The translations under genes were made by a program, and so were the position numbers. Positions 1 to 18,692 of a stretch of DNA of 50,458 nt are shown here, piece by piece. Below the pieces are notes generated by a model that did not search any database, had not been told where the DNA came from, and worked only from the letters and a program-made list of their open reading frames with translations. Every line of letters begins with the position of its first letter. Within the stretch, counting starts at the first letter, position 1. The stretch is from Dipetalonema caudispina (taxonomy: Eukaryota > Nematoda > Chromadorea > Rhabditida > Onchocercidae). The stretch spans positions 1 to 50,458 of the forward strand of contig JABVXV010000401.1 in assembly GCA_013365325.1 (NCBI GenBank). The letters run 5' to 3'.

Positions 1-300
<300 letters not shown>

Positions 301-1723
301 TTATCACGATATTCCAACTGTTTATTTTGCAGTATTCCTGTTTTAAAAAATTTTATTCACTTCCAGTTTACGATATAATAATTTACGATTTGATTAATAC
401 GCTGTTGTGAACCATTTCACGTGACGATATGATTTACTTCACGTGTTGATATGATCTATACCAGAATGACAGATGAAAAGAAATGACACTGTCAGTTAGA
501 GATGTTTTCGTGATTTAATTACTCTTCCATTCGGTATTTTAGATTATTTGTGTGTAAATATGACAATTTTTATATTGATTAATAAAATGGCTTATTTTAT
601 CAAAATTATAGTATTTTTTCCATCTAAATTTTCTCAATTAACCATATTAGAATAACTTAATGGAATATCACCGATAGGTGGAATATTCAATAAAGTTTCA
701 GCATGATGAATATGTGATTTTCTCTATACAAAGACAACAAATATTGCAGCAATACAAAACTATTAATGGAAAATCAAATTGAAAATATTGAAAAGTGCAA
801 TTGATTGTTTAATACTATTATATTATAATTATAGGTTGAGTTATTCATTTATTATTTCAATTTCATTGAATGCGACATATTGGGAATAATTTTAAAATTT
901 ACTTGTTATTATTACAAATAATAATAATTATCCGTCAAGTGTATTATATAATTTCCCAATTTCTCTTTCTATCCTTCGCTGATATATTGTTACTTTTTCC
1001 AACGGATATCAAATGTTATTCATTTCTTTCTCTCTTTTTTTGATAAATTTCCGAAAATATTTTAAATCAAATTTTTAGTAAAAAGAAAAGAATTGAATAA
1101 ACTCTGAATTTTTTAAATGGAATTAATTTCAAAAATTATTTCTTTTTTAAAAATAACAAAAGAAAACAAAGAAAAAAACTTTCTCTCTACTTTTTTTTTA
1201 ATTTGATATTAGTTTTGTATGAAAAAAGAGAAGACAAATATCCGATGTATTATTGTATTTTAAAAATATTAAATATTTAAATTGTATGTCTGTATCGTAT
1301 GAAATTAATCCATCGAAGGGTAATTTTGATGGTAATCAATCTATATGAATAACAATAGATCTGATGAAATGGAGTAGAATGATAAATTTTTCCAGCAATA
1401 TTAATTATCCAATTATTTTGATGGTAATTTTATCTTCGATTTAAATTTCATATTTCAGGCGCAATAATTTTAGGTAAAAAAAAACATTATGTTAATTACT
1501 ATATAGGATATGAATAATCATTTAACAAAAATGTTAACAAAATTTATTTATTTACAATTATCCAATTGCATTTTATAACGCTACGTACGTATCTATTCGC
1601 GTATTTCACGTTTATTAATGACAGTGAAATTATTAGCTCTACAGCTACAATGCAATATATCAATCTGTGATATCAAATTAAAGGATATCAGTAGATGTTA
1701 ATTCCGGTACTAAGTACTTGGGA
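301..1723. other. A/T-rich upstream flank of the transporter gene
   Basis: I see no supportable exon on either strand. Homopolymer A and T tracts (for example about 1160-1200) are frequent, and a short pair of similar words (TTCACGTG...GATATGAT) repeats around 417-455. The promoter of the downstream transporter gene probably lies here, but no core element can be named by eye. Confidence 0.5.
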
Positions 1724-1735
1724 AATACAGTAATC
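1724..1735 (+). promoter_or_regulatory. possible trans-splice acceptor before the transporter ATG
   Basis: The sequence AATACAG ends at 1730, five bases before the ATG at 1736. In nematodes an AG so close to the start codon commonly receives a spliced leader. No poly-pyrimidine run precedes it, so this is inference from spacing. Confidence 0.4.
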
Positions 1736-6970
<5,235 letters not shown>

Positions 6971-6981
6971 TTTAATTCACA

Positions 6982-6987
6982 AATAAA
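6982..6987 (+). terminator. poly(A) signal AATAAA of the transporter gene
   Basis: AATAAA starts 12 bases after the stop codon, and another AATAAA lies near 7008. Either gives a very short 3' UTR, as is common in compact nematode genes. Confidence 0.6.
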
Positions 6988-9900
6988 TTGTGTAAAATAA
7001 TTGGTTTAATAAATTTCATAGAAATAATTACTATATACTAAAAAATAAATTAATAGAATAATTATAAAAACGGAAGAAAAAAAAAAAAAGGTAAGTAAAA
7101 TGATTTATGACCAATCATAATAATATATATATATAATTTCGATAAATGAAAATTTGAATGTTTGTATTGAAATAAAATATGTTGAAATCAAATATAATAA
7201 TGAAACTATTTGTGATAAAATTAAAAGTAATAATACTGAAAGTGAAAATATTATCATTTCTTTTCCTTTTTTTCACTATAAATTCATCATTATTTCAAAT
7301 GAAGCACATAATTTATGTTTTGATATTAAGCAAAATAAAAAATGACCGATTAAATTTGATTAAATTAATCATCCTATTGAAGTAAATTTACATCGGAATG
7401 CTTTATTGTTATTGATGATTTTTTGATAACTGATCATAACAATGAATGAATGAATAAATTATGGTGAATTTAAGCATGTGAACAATTATCCTCATATGAA
7501 GTAGAATCCATTATCAATTTTAATATTATTAACGATAATTGATCATATGAATGAATGAATGAATGATTCGTAAGAAATTTGAATATGTAAATAATTATCA
7601 TATTTTTTTTTCATATGAAATTTAATGATAGTTGTCTACGTTTTTTTTTTTTTTTTTTTTGGTGATTAATCTAGCCTGAAACAAAAGTTAACCTAATTCT
7701 AACATATCATATATGCTACGTCATATGTGTTAATTACTATCAAATTTCAAAATTAGAATTTGCTTTTTTTTTTTTTTTTTTGAGCATACATTTTCATTCA
7801 TCATTATTTTACATTACCAAATTAACCAACTTGTAAAGTTTCATTTCACGTAAATTTTTATCAATGCATAAATGTTCCCATGTTAATGTAATAATTTTAT
7901 CAATTATAACATAACACAAGTAGATCCATGGTAATAACAATGATAACATTAAGTGATACAAATAAATTAGAAATCATGCGTGCCGTTACGTGAATAAATT
8001 AGAAATCACGCGTAATGTTACATGAATAAATTAGAAATCACGCGTACCGTTACATGAATAAATTAGAAATCACACGTACTGTTACGTGAATAAATTAGAA
8101 ATCACGCGTAATGTTACATGAATAAATTAGAGACCACACGTACCGTCACGCGAATAAATTAGAAGTCACGCGTAATGTTACGTGAATAGATTAGAAATCA
8201 CGCGTAATGTTACATGAATAAATCACGCCCATTGCAAATTGCCTCCTAACCTATTGGGTTAGTTGTCATTATGATGGGAAAACTTTTGTGTGTGAATATA
8301 ATTGGTTGTTTGATGTGATGTAAAAGTTGGTGTGAATTTTTAAAGGTGCTAATTTAATTTCATTTTTTTTTTTTTATTTTTAAATATAATTCTTGATCAT
8401 TGTATTATTTCATTAATTTTATCAATTATTAACAATATTCTCAAAGTTTTGATATTATTTTTGTACACTTGTTTCGTTTCGCTATCGTTATAAATGTTTA
8501 TGTTATTTATTTACTAAAAAGTAATCAATAAAAGTATAATTATGTATATGTACAGATGTTAAAATATGTTAATCAATCTATTATACAAATGATATTAACA
8601 TTAGTAATTGTTAAAAATAATAGAACGAATGATTAATGAAAAGTTAGAGAAAAAAAAAAAAAAAAGTAAGAATTATGTTATAATAACTATTTATATCATA
8701 TCATTTCAATTCATTACATTATAGTAATATCGTTATATAGGTAAATTTAAATATGATAGATAGAGATAGTATCATTACTTGGAATGATCTATTACGATAG
8801 ATGTAATACGATTATATGAAAGATTGGAATAATTACTTTCTTCATTTTTTTTTTTTTCTTCTTTAGTTCTATTAGAATTAAAAATTCAAATTTTTTTTGA
8901 CTTATTTCTAATTTCATTTCTAAAAAAACATTCATTCCATAATAGTTGATATAAATTCTCCCGGTTATATTTACGATGAAATATATAGATTGGTATGAAA
9001 TACAATTATCAAAAATTTTTTCTTTTCGACAAAAATAGAAGCAAATTTAAAAATGAAAAAAAAAAAGTATTATTAAAAAATATTTTAAAAAAAAAAATGT
9101 TTTACTATTATCCTATTAATTTTATTCCCATCATTATCATTCCAATCATTTAAAAGAACAAAATATTTTTTCCTTTCTTTTTTTTTTTCCCTCTTTGTCA
9201 CTCTCTCTCTCTCTCCGTTTTATTTCTTCTTGCTTCTTTTGAATGTGATGAATGGAAAATTAAATTGAAATACTTTGAAATGATAACAAAAAGAAGTTCA
9301 TATTTTCTTATATCTATCTTTTTAAACACTACTATCAATAATATCATCGATTAGATTTGTTTCTTTTTTTTTTTTTTTTTTTTTTTTCAATTACAGTTTG
9401 TTGTTCTCATATAAAAGAAATGAAATGATAACAGTATGAGTAATTTTATAAATAAAGAGGATGAAGAATATGTATTGTTTAGGATAATAAAGAAAGAAAA
9501 TAAAAATTAAAAGTAATCGAAATAATCATCATTCAATTATTGCAATAAAGATGATGATGATGATGATGATGATAATGATGATAGAGTAATGAAATAGAAG
9601 ATGAAAACCTGAATATCTTTTATCAATTTACTATCAAACAATAATAATCAGTTGGAATTTGATACGAACCAGTTGAAATAATGATCAAAATTTGAGAAAA
9701 TTGAGCAAAAATATAAATAAGATATATCTTAGGATAATTTTAGCAACAAAGTAAAAATTATAGCTTAATAAAATAAACTAAAATATTGAAATTTGTTTGT
9801 AATCATATAAATATCGAATTTCATATGAATAGAAAATGAAAAAAAAGAAAAAAAAAAAGGAGGAGAAAAAACAAATTATACTTTATATAATCTATAATTA

Positions 9901-10363
9901 TACGTTATCCTATGATAAGAAAATAAAATAAATTGAAATATAGCACAGTGATACCATTATGATAAGGAAAGTAATTTAGTGTATAGCACCGTGGTACCAT
10001 GATATTGAAAAAAAATGGCAACAGAATTAATAAATAAATCAAACAAAAAAAAAAAGAAAAAAAAACAAAAAAAGACAAAAAAAGAAAAAAAAAATAATGG
10101 TGTAATATATGTGTGAAACTGTACCTAAAATAAATGGAATGGAAATTATAAATGAGATAAAATATGAATTTTATATATTATTACAAGGAAAAATTGGTAA
10201 ATATTTGAAATGATTTCAATAACTTTTGGTATCAATTCTAATTGCAAAGAGATATTGCATCAGTTGTAAGGAAGGAATAAGTAGAAATGTTGGTACCATG
10301 GAATGAGATTGAAAATAAGAAATCTGAGAAACTTAATAATAATAATACTACTAGTATCTTCGA
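6988..10363. other. intergenic region with A/T tracts and a minisatellite
   Basis: This stretch has no exon I can support; small open frames near 7154-7385 are low-complexity. It holds long T tracts (about 7640, 7765, 9365), A-rich tracts (9060-9100, 10040-10095), a (GAT)n run near 9550-9570, a short hairpin CTAACC-TATTG-GGTTAG near 8249, and the 32-bp minisatellite listed separately. Confidence 0.6.
7961..8228. repeat. 32-bp minisatellite, about 8.3 copies
   Basis: Direct tandem units begin at 7961, 7993, 8025, 8057, 8089, 8121, 8153 and 8185, followed by a partial copy. Each starts AATAAATTAGAAATCACGCG and ends with either TAATGTTACATG or TACCGTTACGTG variants. The A+T-rich half is nearly invariant while substitutions cluster in the G+C-containing half. 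The units are contiguous with no spacers, so it is not a CRISPR-like array. Confidence 0.97.
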
Positions 10364-11395
10364 TCAAGTATGGCGATATATTGGTTGTGGTGGTTCCACT
10401 TCTTCAAAAGCCCAAGGTGGCCAACGAAAACTTAAACAGCAACAATGAAGTTTGTAATATTTTTGCGCTTCAAAACCATAACGAGCGGTATCTGCAGTGG
10501 TACCATGAATCATTGTTCGACCTCTCATTGTACTTGTAACATTTGAAGGTCCAGCTCCTGATCCATAATATTCAGGTTGTTGATGATTTGAACTACTACC
10601 ACGATAGTAATTTACTAAACCACGATCAGCACCAAATTCCACTTCATCTTGTAATGCTGATCCACTAGGGAAATCGCTTCGTGTTCGTCGCACTGATTCA
10701 TTTCTGTTAACAGAGATGCCACTTTGCTGCAATCCGCCACCAGTTCCAGAATGTCGATAAAAGTATGATGGTAAATTGTGCCGTCTTGATTTTGCACCAC
10801 CTGCACCACCAGCAAGAATTCCACTTGGACGGATTGGCGATAAACTTTGAGCTTTAGAACGTCGTACGGGTGCAGCTATTTGTTCACCGCCATGTTCTTC
10901 ACGATAATTTCGAATTGAACGATCCAAGGCATCCCAGTCAGATTCAGTAGGGTTAGATTGTAGAGATACGAAGTTGTCAAAATAATGATCGTTACCACGT
11001 CGTCCATCATAGGTACCACGGTATCCGGTAGCAGGACCGGTACTTATGCTAAGGTACGGCTGATAATTATAGTTTCGTTGTTGTTGATGAGACTGGTACC
11101 TTTTTGCAGCACCATTATATCTCTCATCAGTTTCTATTGCTGAAAATCCATAATCATCGCTGAATAACCAGTCTTTTCGATTGTCCAATGATCGAGACCG
11201 TCGTGGTTGCTTTTCAGCACCAAAATGACCAGGTCCTGAGGTACCAAAATAATTTCCACCTCCACCTCCTATCCCGGTACCGGAAATAGAATAGTCCAAT
11301 TCAGAGGACCTATAAAGTGGACTTGGTTCCTGGTGCATTCGTGGATGCGGACGAAAACGTTGTCGATAGCTATAATGATTATCCATAGCAGGCAA
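10364..11395 (-). CDS. Cys-cluster-ended disordered protein or last exon of the myosin
   Basis: One long open exon on the minus strand, with richer G+C and codon structure than its surroundings. The open frame runs 343 codons from 11395; the first ATG is at 11386 (340 aa). I do not recognise it. The product is Gly/Ser/Tyr/Arg/Asn-rich with basic-Ser patches (RRSRSLDNR, RRSKAQSLSPIRPSG) and looks disordered. It ends KLHCCCLSFRWPPWAFEEVE then a short tail to IYRHT; the CCC triplet could be palmitoylated. The base before the frame is a splice-like CTAG, and phase 0 matches the last myosin exon found (ending 13715), so it may be that gene's C-terminal exon through a 2.3-kb intron. Alternatively it is a separate gene, trans-spliced nine bases before the ATG. 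No independent second exon was found. Confidence 0.75.
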   Translation of the reverse strand: MPAMDNHYSYRQRFRPHPRMHQEPSPLYRSSELDYSISGTGIGGGGGNYFGTSGPGHFGAEKQPRRSRSLDNRKDWLFSDDYGFSAIETDERYNGAAKRYQSHQQQRNYNYQPYLSISTGPATGYRGTYDGRRGNDHYFDNFVSLQSNPTESDWDALDRSIRNYREEHGGEQIAAPVRRSKAQSLSPIRPSGILAGGAGGAKSRRHNLPSYFYRHSGTGGGLQQSGISVNRNESVRRTRSDFPSGSALQDEVEFGADRGLVNYYRGSSSNHQQPEYYGSGAGPSNVTSTMRGRTMIHGTTADTARYGFEAQKYYKLHCCCLSFRWPPWAFEEVEPPQPIYRHT

Positions 11396-11934
11396 CTAGT
11401 ATAATAGTAATAATCAAAAAATTTCAAATTTATCATCCAATAATAAATTTTTTAATTAACAATAAGTTAATTAGAAAATTAGCAGATTGAATATCGAGTT
11501 TGACGATTTTATTGCTTCTTTCGAATCAATTTGAAAGAAAGCCAGAAAAGCAAAAATTCGACGAAAGAATGAACAGAGAATATTTGAATATTTAATAATA
11601 ATTACTTATGAAATTTAACAGGCAGGAAAAAAAAAGAAAAGAAATCCAATATAAATAGCAATATTTTAAAATTAGAATAAATTAATATTTAATTGTGTTT
11701 TTTTTTTTTTTTCTTTTTTTTTTTTTTGGCGAAATCAAAAATATGAATAAAAAAATACAGAATAATTATTCATACAATAGTTATCGTAAATAATCGAACG
11801 ATAGTATAGTACTTCTATAATAATAATAATAATAATAGTAATAACAATATCTTTTCCAAATAATATCAAATATTGGAAATTTTTCGTAAAATGATACCAA
11901 TAACATTTGATAATGAAGATGTAAAATAATACCA

Positions 11935-11936
<2 letters not shown>

Positions 11937-11986
<50 letters not shown>
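11937..11986. repeat. T50 homopolymer
   Basis: Fifty uninterrupted T residues. On the minus strand it is poly(A), so it could be a retroposed poly(A) tail or an assembly-sensitive homopolymer; no target-site duplication is obvious. Confidence 0.95.
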
Positions 11987-12204
11987 CCAACTATCTTATC
12001 ATTTGATATCAATTAATTATATGTTACACATTTGAAATCATAGCATGAATTACGAATAACAGTATGAGAAGAAAATGATCGTATGCCAATACTTCGACAA
12101 TTGTAATGAATTTAAAAAAGAAAAAATCGTTCTTTTCCTCTGAAGCAATTCAGCCGTCTCCTTGTCATCAACCATTTAAAACCGGATCAAACTAGTTAAA
12201 TTGT

Positions 12205-12232
12205 GCACACATACATACATATAGACAGACAG

Positions 12233-12267
<35 letters not shown>

Positions 12268-12268
12268 G
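12205..12268. repeat. (CA)n/(CAGA)n microsatellite
   Basis: ACATACATACAT, then CAGACAGACAGA, then about 14 CA units and a short TA run. A compound dinucleotide and tetranucleotide microsatellite. Confidence 0.93.
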
Positions 12269-12829
12269 ATGGAACATATACATACATACAAATTATTTAT
12301 AAACGTCAAAGTACGAACCGTTCCAGGTGATATTACATTTGAGGATAGATGAAATAAATGAAAGAAAATGGGTAAGTAAAATGTGTAATGTAATGGAATG
12401 AAAAAAAAAAAAAAAAAAACAGGTTCTTAGCATCTTTTACCGATTAATTGATTCAAATTTGGCTCAACGAAAAAAAAAAAAAAAAACGTTAGGTTGATGA
12501 TGTATGAATCATTTTAAAAAGGATATGGTAATCGTTTGTAATCAACATTGTTGTAATGATTTTAGTTGTTAAATAATATTGCAAAATATTTAATGTTTCA
12601 TTCTTTTGTTTTAATATAATTTAGGAAATGAAAATGGAAAGAAGGAAAAAAAAATTGATGAATGAAAATTTTGATATAAATTTAACCATGTAATTATTAC
12701 AATTATTAATTAACAATGATAATAATAATAATAATAAATCTGTTATTATTATTATTATATGTAATTTAATTTAAAATATTATTTGATAGAATTAAGTAAA
12801 AGGAGGATATTCTTGAAAAGAATTAAAAG

Positions 12830-12866
12830 AAAAAAAAAAAAAAAAAAAAAAATTTTTAAAAAAAAG

Positions 12867-12928
<62 letters not shown>
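12830..12928. repeat. A-rich homopolymer tract of about 100 nt
   Basis: Nearly continuous A broken only by TTTTT near 12853 and one G near 12866. The last stretch of more than 60 A is uninterrupted. Confidence 0.95.
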
Positions 12929-12930
<2 letters not shown>

Positions 12931-13714
12931 ACTCTTGACAGAATGAAAATGAAAAAAGATTCTTAACTGATCACTATATGATCATAATAGTTTAAGAGGG
13001 ATTTTTTCAATTAAATAAAAAAAAAAAAGAAAATAAAAAAATAAAGAAAATAATTTGATAATAAGTTAATATTGGATAAGCAAAATGCAACAATCATTGA
13101 AATAGTTGTAAAATTTAAAGTGGGAAAAAGTCTTTTTTTTTTTTTTTCTGTAGGTTTAGTTGAACAATATTTTCAAAATATAAATGATGAAATTAAATGC
13201 AAAAAATTTGAAATACATTATAGAGATATGTTAATAGAAGTTAGAATCAAAAAAAAAAAGATATGATATCATTTAATAGCTTATTAAGTGGAAGATTATT
13301 ATCATTAATTTGATAGTTTTTTAAAACTTTTTTCATAATAATAACAATAATTTGTAATTATATTTATGATTATATTTTTATGATTGTATGAATTTTTAAC
13401 AATGGAAAAATTCAACTATTTTCCAGATGAACATTAATTATTATCATTCATTGAAATGTTTGTTTGTCATTGTTACTAGTTTTTTTTTTTTTTAGAATAT
13501 ATCAAATTATTTATTTATTTACTCAATTATCCAATTATTTAGTTATTTGATTTGTTCTTTTCATTGTATTGTTATTCAATCTTTCATTCCTAAGAATGAA
13601 TTTTAGAACTCCCATTGAATTATTATTTCACAAATAGCACTGACATAAAATGATGATTTGTTTGTTTTTTTTTTTTTTTAAATTATCAAAAAAAAAAAAA
13701 CCAATTATACTAAC

Positions 13715-14418
13715 CAAATCATCGAAATGAATACCGGTAGCAATGGACGAATTCATCGTTAATTGTGAATCAACAATCTGAAAATTTCATGAATTTAACT
13801 AATTCATAAAGTAACAATAAAAGTAGCATTTCTATTGCAATACTTTTGATTCAATCACAAAAAAAAAAAAAAAAAATTCATTATTTTTAAATACTTTTTT
13901 CTCTAAATAGCTATAACAAAATGTATAATAAATAATTACCAAGGATTAAAAATTCTAAGTTAAACAAATAAATAAAATAAATGAGTAAATAAATAACAAT
14001 ATAAGTAATGGATATGCTCTCATTTAAGTATTTATATATGATATTTTTATATAAATTATTGCAAATAACAATGTAATTACGCTATATGTTGAAAAAAAAA
14101 AAAAAAAGAAAGCAATCAAAGGAAATATAAAATATTTATAGATTAATACGAAATGAAATTCATATTAATGAATGATGAAATTAACAATATTATTGTGTGA
14201 TAATAATTTATAATAATTAAACAAAATTTTTTCTTTTTCTTTTGCACAATACTATGATATCTTTTCTAAGTTTTTACTATGAAAAAAATAAATAAAATAA
14301 AATAATTTTATAAGTAATATAATTTGTCTTAGTCATACAATACAATTTATACTTCTATAGAAATATTTGAAATAAATATTGATCATTATCATAGTTGCAG
14401 TAATCATTTCCTTGTTTC

Positions 14419-14449
<31 letters not shown>

Positions 14450-17400
14450 ATATAATATTAATTTCATATATAAATTCAGTTTAAAAATTTCATAATTTAG
14501 ATTTTCAAGAAAAGCAAAAAAAAAAAAAAAAAGCAGTAATTTAATAATTAATTACTTGGCCAAAAGAATCCAATGGTTCAACATAATTAGCTGGTAAATT
14601 ACCGAAATGATTACCAATTCTACCATATAACCATTGTTCGTTATTTTGTTCCATTGGTAATGTTCCATCGTTACGATTTATAATCTAAAAAAAAAAAAAA
14701 AAAATGGAAAGCTAATAAAATTGATGGATTAAATGAAATATTAAAGATTTGCAATAATAATTACATTAGCAATAATCATAATTAATGCCCGAATAATTAT
14801 GATTTATCATAATGATTATTACAATTATAATTCAAATTATACTCATCATAATTATGATTTATGAAGATAATTTTTGAACAAAATAACTAAGAAAAAAAAA
14901 ATTAATATACAAAATAAAATATTGCTTACTTGTATAATATCACCTTTGGAAAAACTTAATAAATTAGGCTCATTTGTAATATAATCCGCTATAGCTCGCA
15001 TATATGTTCGCACCTGTAATTATACAAATTTGTTTTTAATTTAAAAATTTGATATCCAATTAAATGATAAAAACAATGATCTCTTTTGATTTTGAGAGCA
15101 AACAAAAAAAAAAAAAAAAAAAAGAGTAAATTTCAAAATTCTTTCCAATCTATCAATGGATTTGCTTAATGATAGTACAAAATAAATACATATTGGATAT
15201 GATTTTTTGAATTGAAAGCTTATATGAAGATAAATTGAAAAACTGAACTCATAGTAAAAAAGTTAAATACCAATTAATCTCTAATAATGCATATTTACAT
15301 TTAGCTTTTACTTAAAACTACTTTAACACTATTAAATGTTGTAGATAGAAAAAGGTCAAAATCACATTATTGCAGTTTTAAATGATTCTAAAATAGATGA
15401 AATATTATAAAAAATTATAGAAGAACAGATAAAACAGTTTACTTTTCCACCATTAATGGACATCATTTTATCAATTAATAATCGAATTTCTTGTGCATGA
15501 ACTGATCGTAGTATTACTTGTGAATCTTGGCGTGTTTGCAAGCGTAACTGTTGACTAATGCAATCAACTTGCATATCAACAATATCACCATAACTAGAAG
15601 TTAAATGTTGAAGTAAACAAGTAAACAAATATGCTTTTATCAATAAATATGGTTTTTTTTTTTTTTTTTTTTTTCAATCAATTTCAAAACAATCGTAGTA
15701 ACAATAACAATTAAGAATAATTTTATTTACTTACTTAAAATGATCCAAAATATTCAATTTCATTTTTCCATCGTTATCATCTTGATTTAGCAACCTATAA
15801 CAGTTATTATTTCTAATAAAATTTGAACTAATTCAATACAGTTCTAAAAATTCATCAAATTATACATGTAAGTAATTTTTGTAAATTAATTATGATAAAC
15901 AATAAAATATTTGCCATTTGCAAATTGATCATTTCAAACGTTTAAATTCACAAAAAGTAATTTTTCAATTAATGAAATTTATGAAAAAGTGTTAGAAATA
16001 TTTTTTTAAATTTTCCCTATATCAATTCATTAAAGTAAAGTATAAAAGCACTTTTTGTAAATAATTAATTCTAATAAAAATATATAAATAAAAAATAATA
16101 GCAACTAATAGTCACTTCACTATTAAATCATATCCAATACTTTTTACGGCCAAATTTACAAAATATTTTTTGAAAAAACAAACTTCTTTCTGATTTCTTT
16201 TTTTTTTTTGATTTAAAACATAAATGAGGACATTTTTTAATTTTTTTTTCACAATTAATTATAATTTTAATCATTGAAGCTCATACTTTTACTTTAATTA
16301 ATGATTAACAAGACTATAAGATTACATAAGAAATACTGCAGTCCTAATTAAGAGCTATCCGATAGCATAGTTATGAATGTTTTTTTTTTTTTTTTCGACA
16401 TCACCGTTTTCAGTTTTATTTTCTCAGCTTTCTGCAATTTAACTCATTTTGCCATATTACACCACTAAGCTAAAAATCTAACAGTGATCTTATCAGTGAT
16501 AATTAACATATGAAAGATGATTGATTACGATACCTTCCTTTTTTCACAGGAACTTTAATTACAATTTTCTAATTTTTAGCACTTAATTCTTATCTTTCAA
16601 TTTTTTTTTTTTTTTTTTACATTTTTTCGAAAATCAAACATATTGAATTTCATTAGATGAGCCAAAGATTCTGATGCAGTTTTATCGTAGCCTAGTTATT
16701 CTGAAATATTGTCTGCTGTAACCCTAAATAATAGTTAGAAATTAGTATTGATAAATTTTCCCATTCTTTTAGATAAATTAGTTATTTTAGGAAAATTTAG
16801 ATAAATTAATTTGCTTTAGGAATTTTACTTAATTTCACTTTTTTTTTTAACAAATGTAAAAGAAATCTTGCAGATATAATGTGAAAAGAAATGTAAAAAA
16901 TTGAAAAAAAAAAAAGTAATTGAAAGAAAAGATTTTGATAGTATTAGAAGGTGTTGAGAAAATTGCTATATTAATGAATGAAATTTTTATACAATTATTC
17001 TTTAATTCATTTATTTATTGACAGGAAAAAATTACTCTTAGACAAAGAAAAAAAATATAAATTTTAAAATTTTGAAAATATTCAGAAAAGATGAAAAATC
17101 TTAATTTTAAATTTCCTTAACATTTAATGCATGTCCATTTTGCTTTTCCAGAAAAACTATTACGATTTTTCTTTTTTTTTTAAATTCGCCATTTTCAAAT
17201 ACAAATGTTTATGCTTCATAATTTTCGAAAAAGTGATTAGATTCACATTTCGATGACATGAAGTCTATTAAGGAAAATGGAAGAGTTAAAACTTTCAAAT
17301 GGATAGCATTGAAGTTTTTTTTTAGGTACAAAATTTTACACTCGAAATAAGCGAATTTTTAATTTAACTTTGATCACTCATAGGAATTCAAAATTCTTGT

Positions 17401-18692
17401 GTAATTTTTTTTTCTTTCCAATTTTATAAACAATTCATTTCACATATATGTATCATTGATTATTTGATGATTAGCTAATAATTTTATCGAAAGGAAAGTT
17501 TATTCGTCAAAAATTTTGTTTATGTTTTTATTGCTTTACTGAAAAATACGACGATATGGGAAGTGTTAGAAATTAGATCAACAAATGCATAGAATTTAAG
17601 ATGTTGTAATCACTAAAGAGATAAAAAAAAATGGTGAAAATTTAAGTATTGAATAATTTATTTAAATCGTATTCAAATTTAAAATTTTCTTCAAAAAAAA
17701 AAAAAAGAATTACAGTTAATGTAATAGGAATAAAAAAATACATACGTGAGACCTGATTCATGAACAGCTAATATACGATTTGTATTTACTACTTCATTAG
17801 TAACTCGATTAATGAATTGATCCATTACTGGAAATTGAACACTGAAGTATAAAGGCCATCGTCGAGCACATTGAATAACAGCTATCTTGACATCAATCAT
17901 AATTAATTGAGGATTATCGAGTAGAGCAGGAGGAATCCGATAGTTGCCTACAATTTTAAAATTTATAAATTTTTTAAATTGTAAATATTGATTTTTCCAA
18001 ATATAACCAAACATTGCAATTAGCATTTTTTTTTCCAATAGTTTGGACTTTTTAACAATTGATTTTTCTTCAAGAATTGTTAAATTTCTAAATTGTTACT
18101 AATCTTTTCGTCAATTACTAAATTAAATTATGAATTTAATAGATTCATCAGCATTAAACTATTCCAACAATTTATACTTTGGCAATATTTAGCATACATT
18201 ATGCGATTTTATATACCATTACAATGCTATACAAATATTTGCAACAAATGTTTAATTTATTTCGTAATTTCAATTTATGGAAAGAAATAAATACGGAAAA
18301 CTTACGTAAAATTTGACTTACAGCATCACGTTCACTGTTATGAATTTGATAAATTTTAGGTTTGCGACAGTCGGCAATAATTTGAGCAAAAATTAAGTCA
18401 ATTTCTTGCTCTTCTCCAAGCTGTTCATTTGGATGAAATATCTACAAATAAAAATTTGTTTTTTCTTTTTTTTTTTGAAAAAAATTAAACTTTTAAAAAG
18501 TAATTAGATTTGCGCAAAATTTATTAATATAAATAAAAAAGGGAGATATTTCAATCGAACTACGTGTTACCTCAAATTGAAATAAAAAAATTTGAAAATT
18601 TTTATTTGTTACCTGTTTACGGACCATTAAATCCCATGGTTGTTGAATATACTGAACAGCAGGACGTTCACGTTGTTGATCGTTTTGCTGAC
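13715..18692 (-). other. myosin FERM-like C-terminal part and SH3 exons
   Basis: Exons: 18692-18613, 18441-18306, 17947-17746, 15794-15735, 15593-15443, 15013-14930, 14684-14556, 13777-13715. They read [17 protein letters not shown], then [37 protein letters not shown], a lipid-binding-like F3 fold ([33 protein letters not shown]), and an SH3 domain ([45 protein letters not shown]). ALDY-type, LLSF-GD, W and LPANYV positions of an SH3 are present, but the ALYDY motif is weak (AIADY). The last exon codes [20 protein letters not shown] and ends at a phase-0 GT donor. The 1,951-base intron at 15795-17745 is the longest in the certain part of the gene and contains nothing I can identify. Confidence 0.9.

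Larger units (their letters stand above)
11396..13714. other. intron or intergenic stretch rich in simple repeats
   Basis: The segment lies between the 343-codon exon and the last certain myosin exon. It holds a T50 run, a (CA)n tract, a long A tract and many shorter A/T runs. A minus-strand frame at 12175-12050 starts MVDDKETAELLQRKRT in a small G+C-richer patch but has no donor in a phase that joins it to the exon at 11395. I see no other coding evidence. Confidence 0.6.

Noticed and set aside
7154..7385. Two overlapping plus-strand small frames after the transporter stop
   Set aside because: They are Ile/Asn/Lys-rich translations of A/T sequence, downstream of the poly(A) signal, without splice context.
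7961..8228. Array could be read as CRISPR-like
   Set aside because: Units are contiguous with no unique spacers, and the genome is eukaryotic.
12050..12175. Minus-strand frame MVDDKETAELLQRKRT... as a first exon for the 343-codon exon
   Set aside because: The available donors (near 12090-12100) are weak and give phase 2, which does not match the phase-0 exon at 11395.
13072..13266. Plus-strand frame of 64 codons after a T tract and TAG
   Set aside because: It is A/T-driven, interrupted by poly-Phe, has no partner exon and lies antisense within a probable myosin intron.
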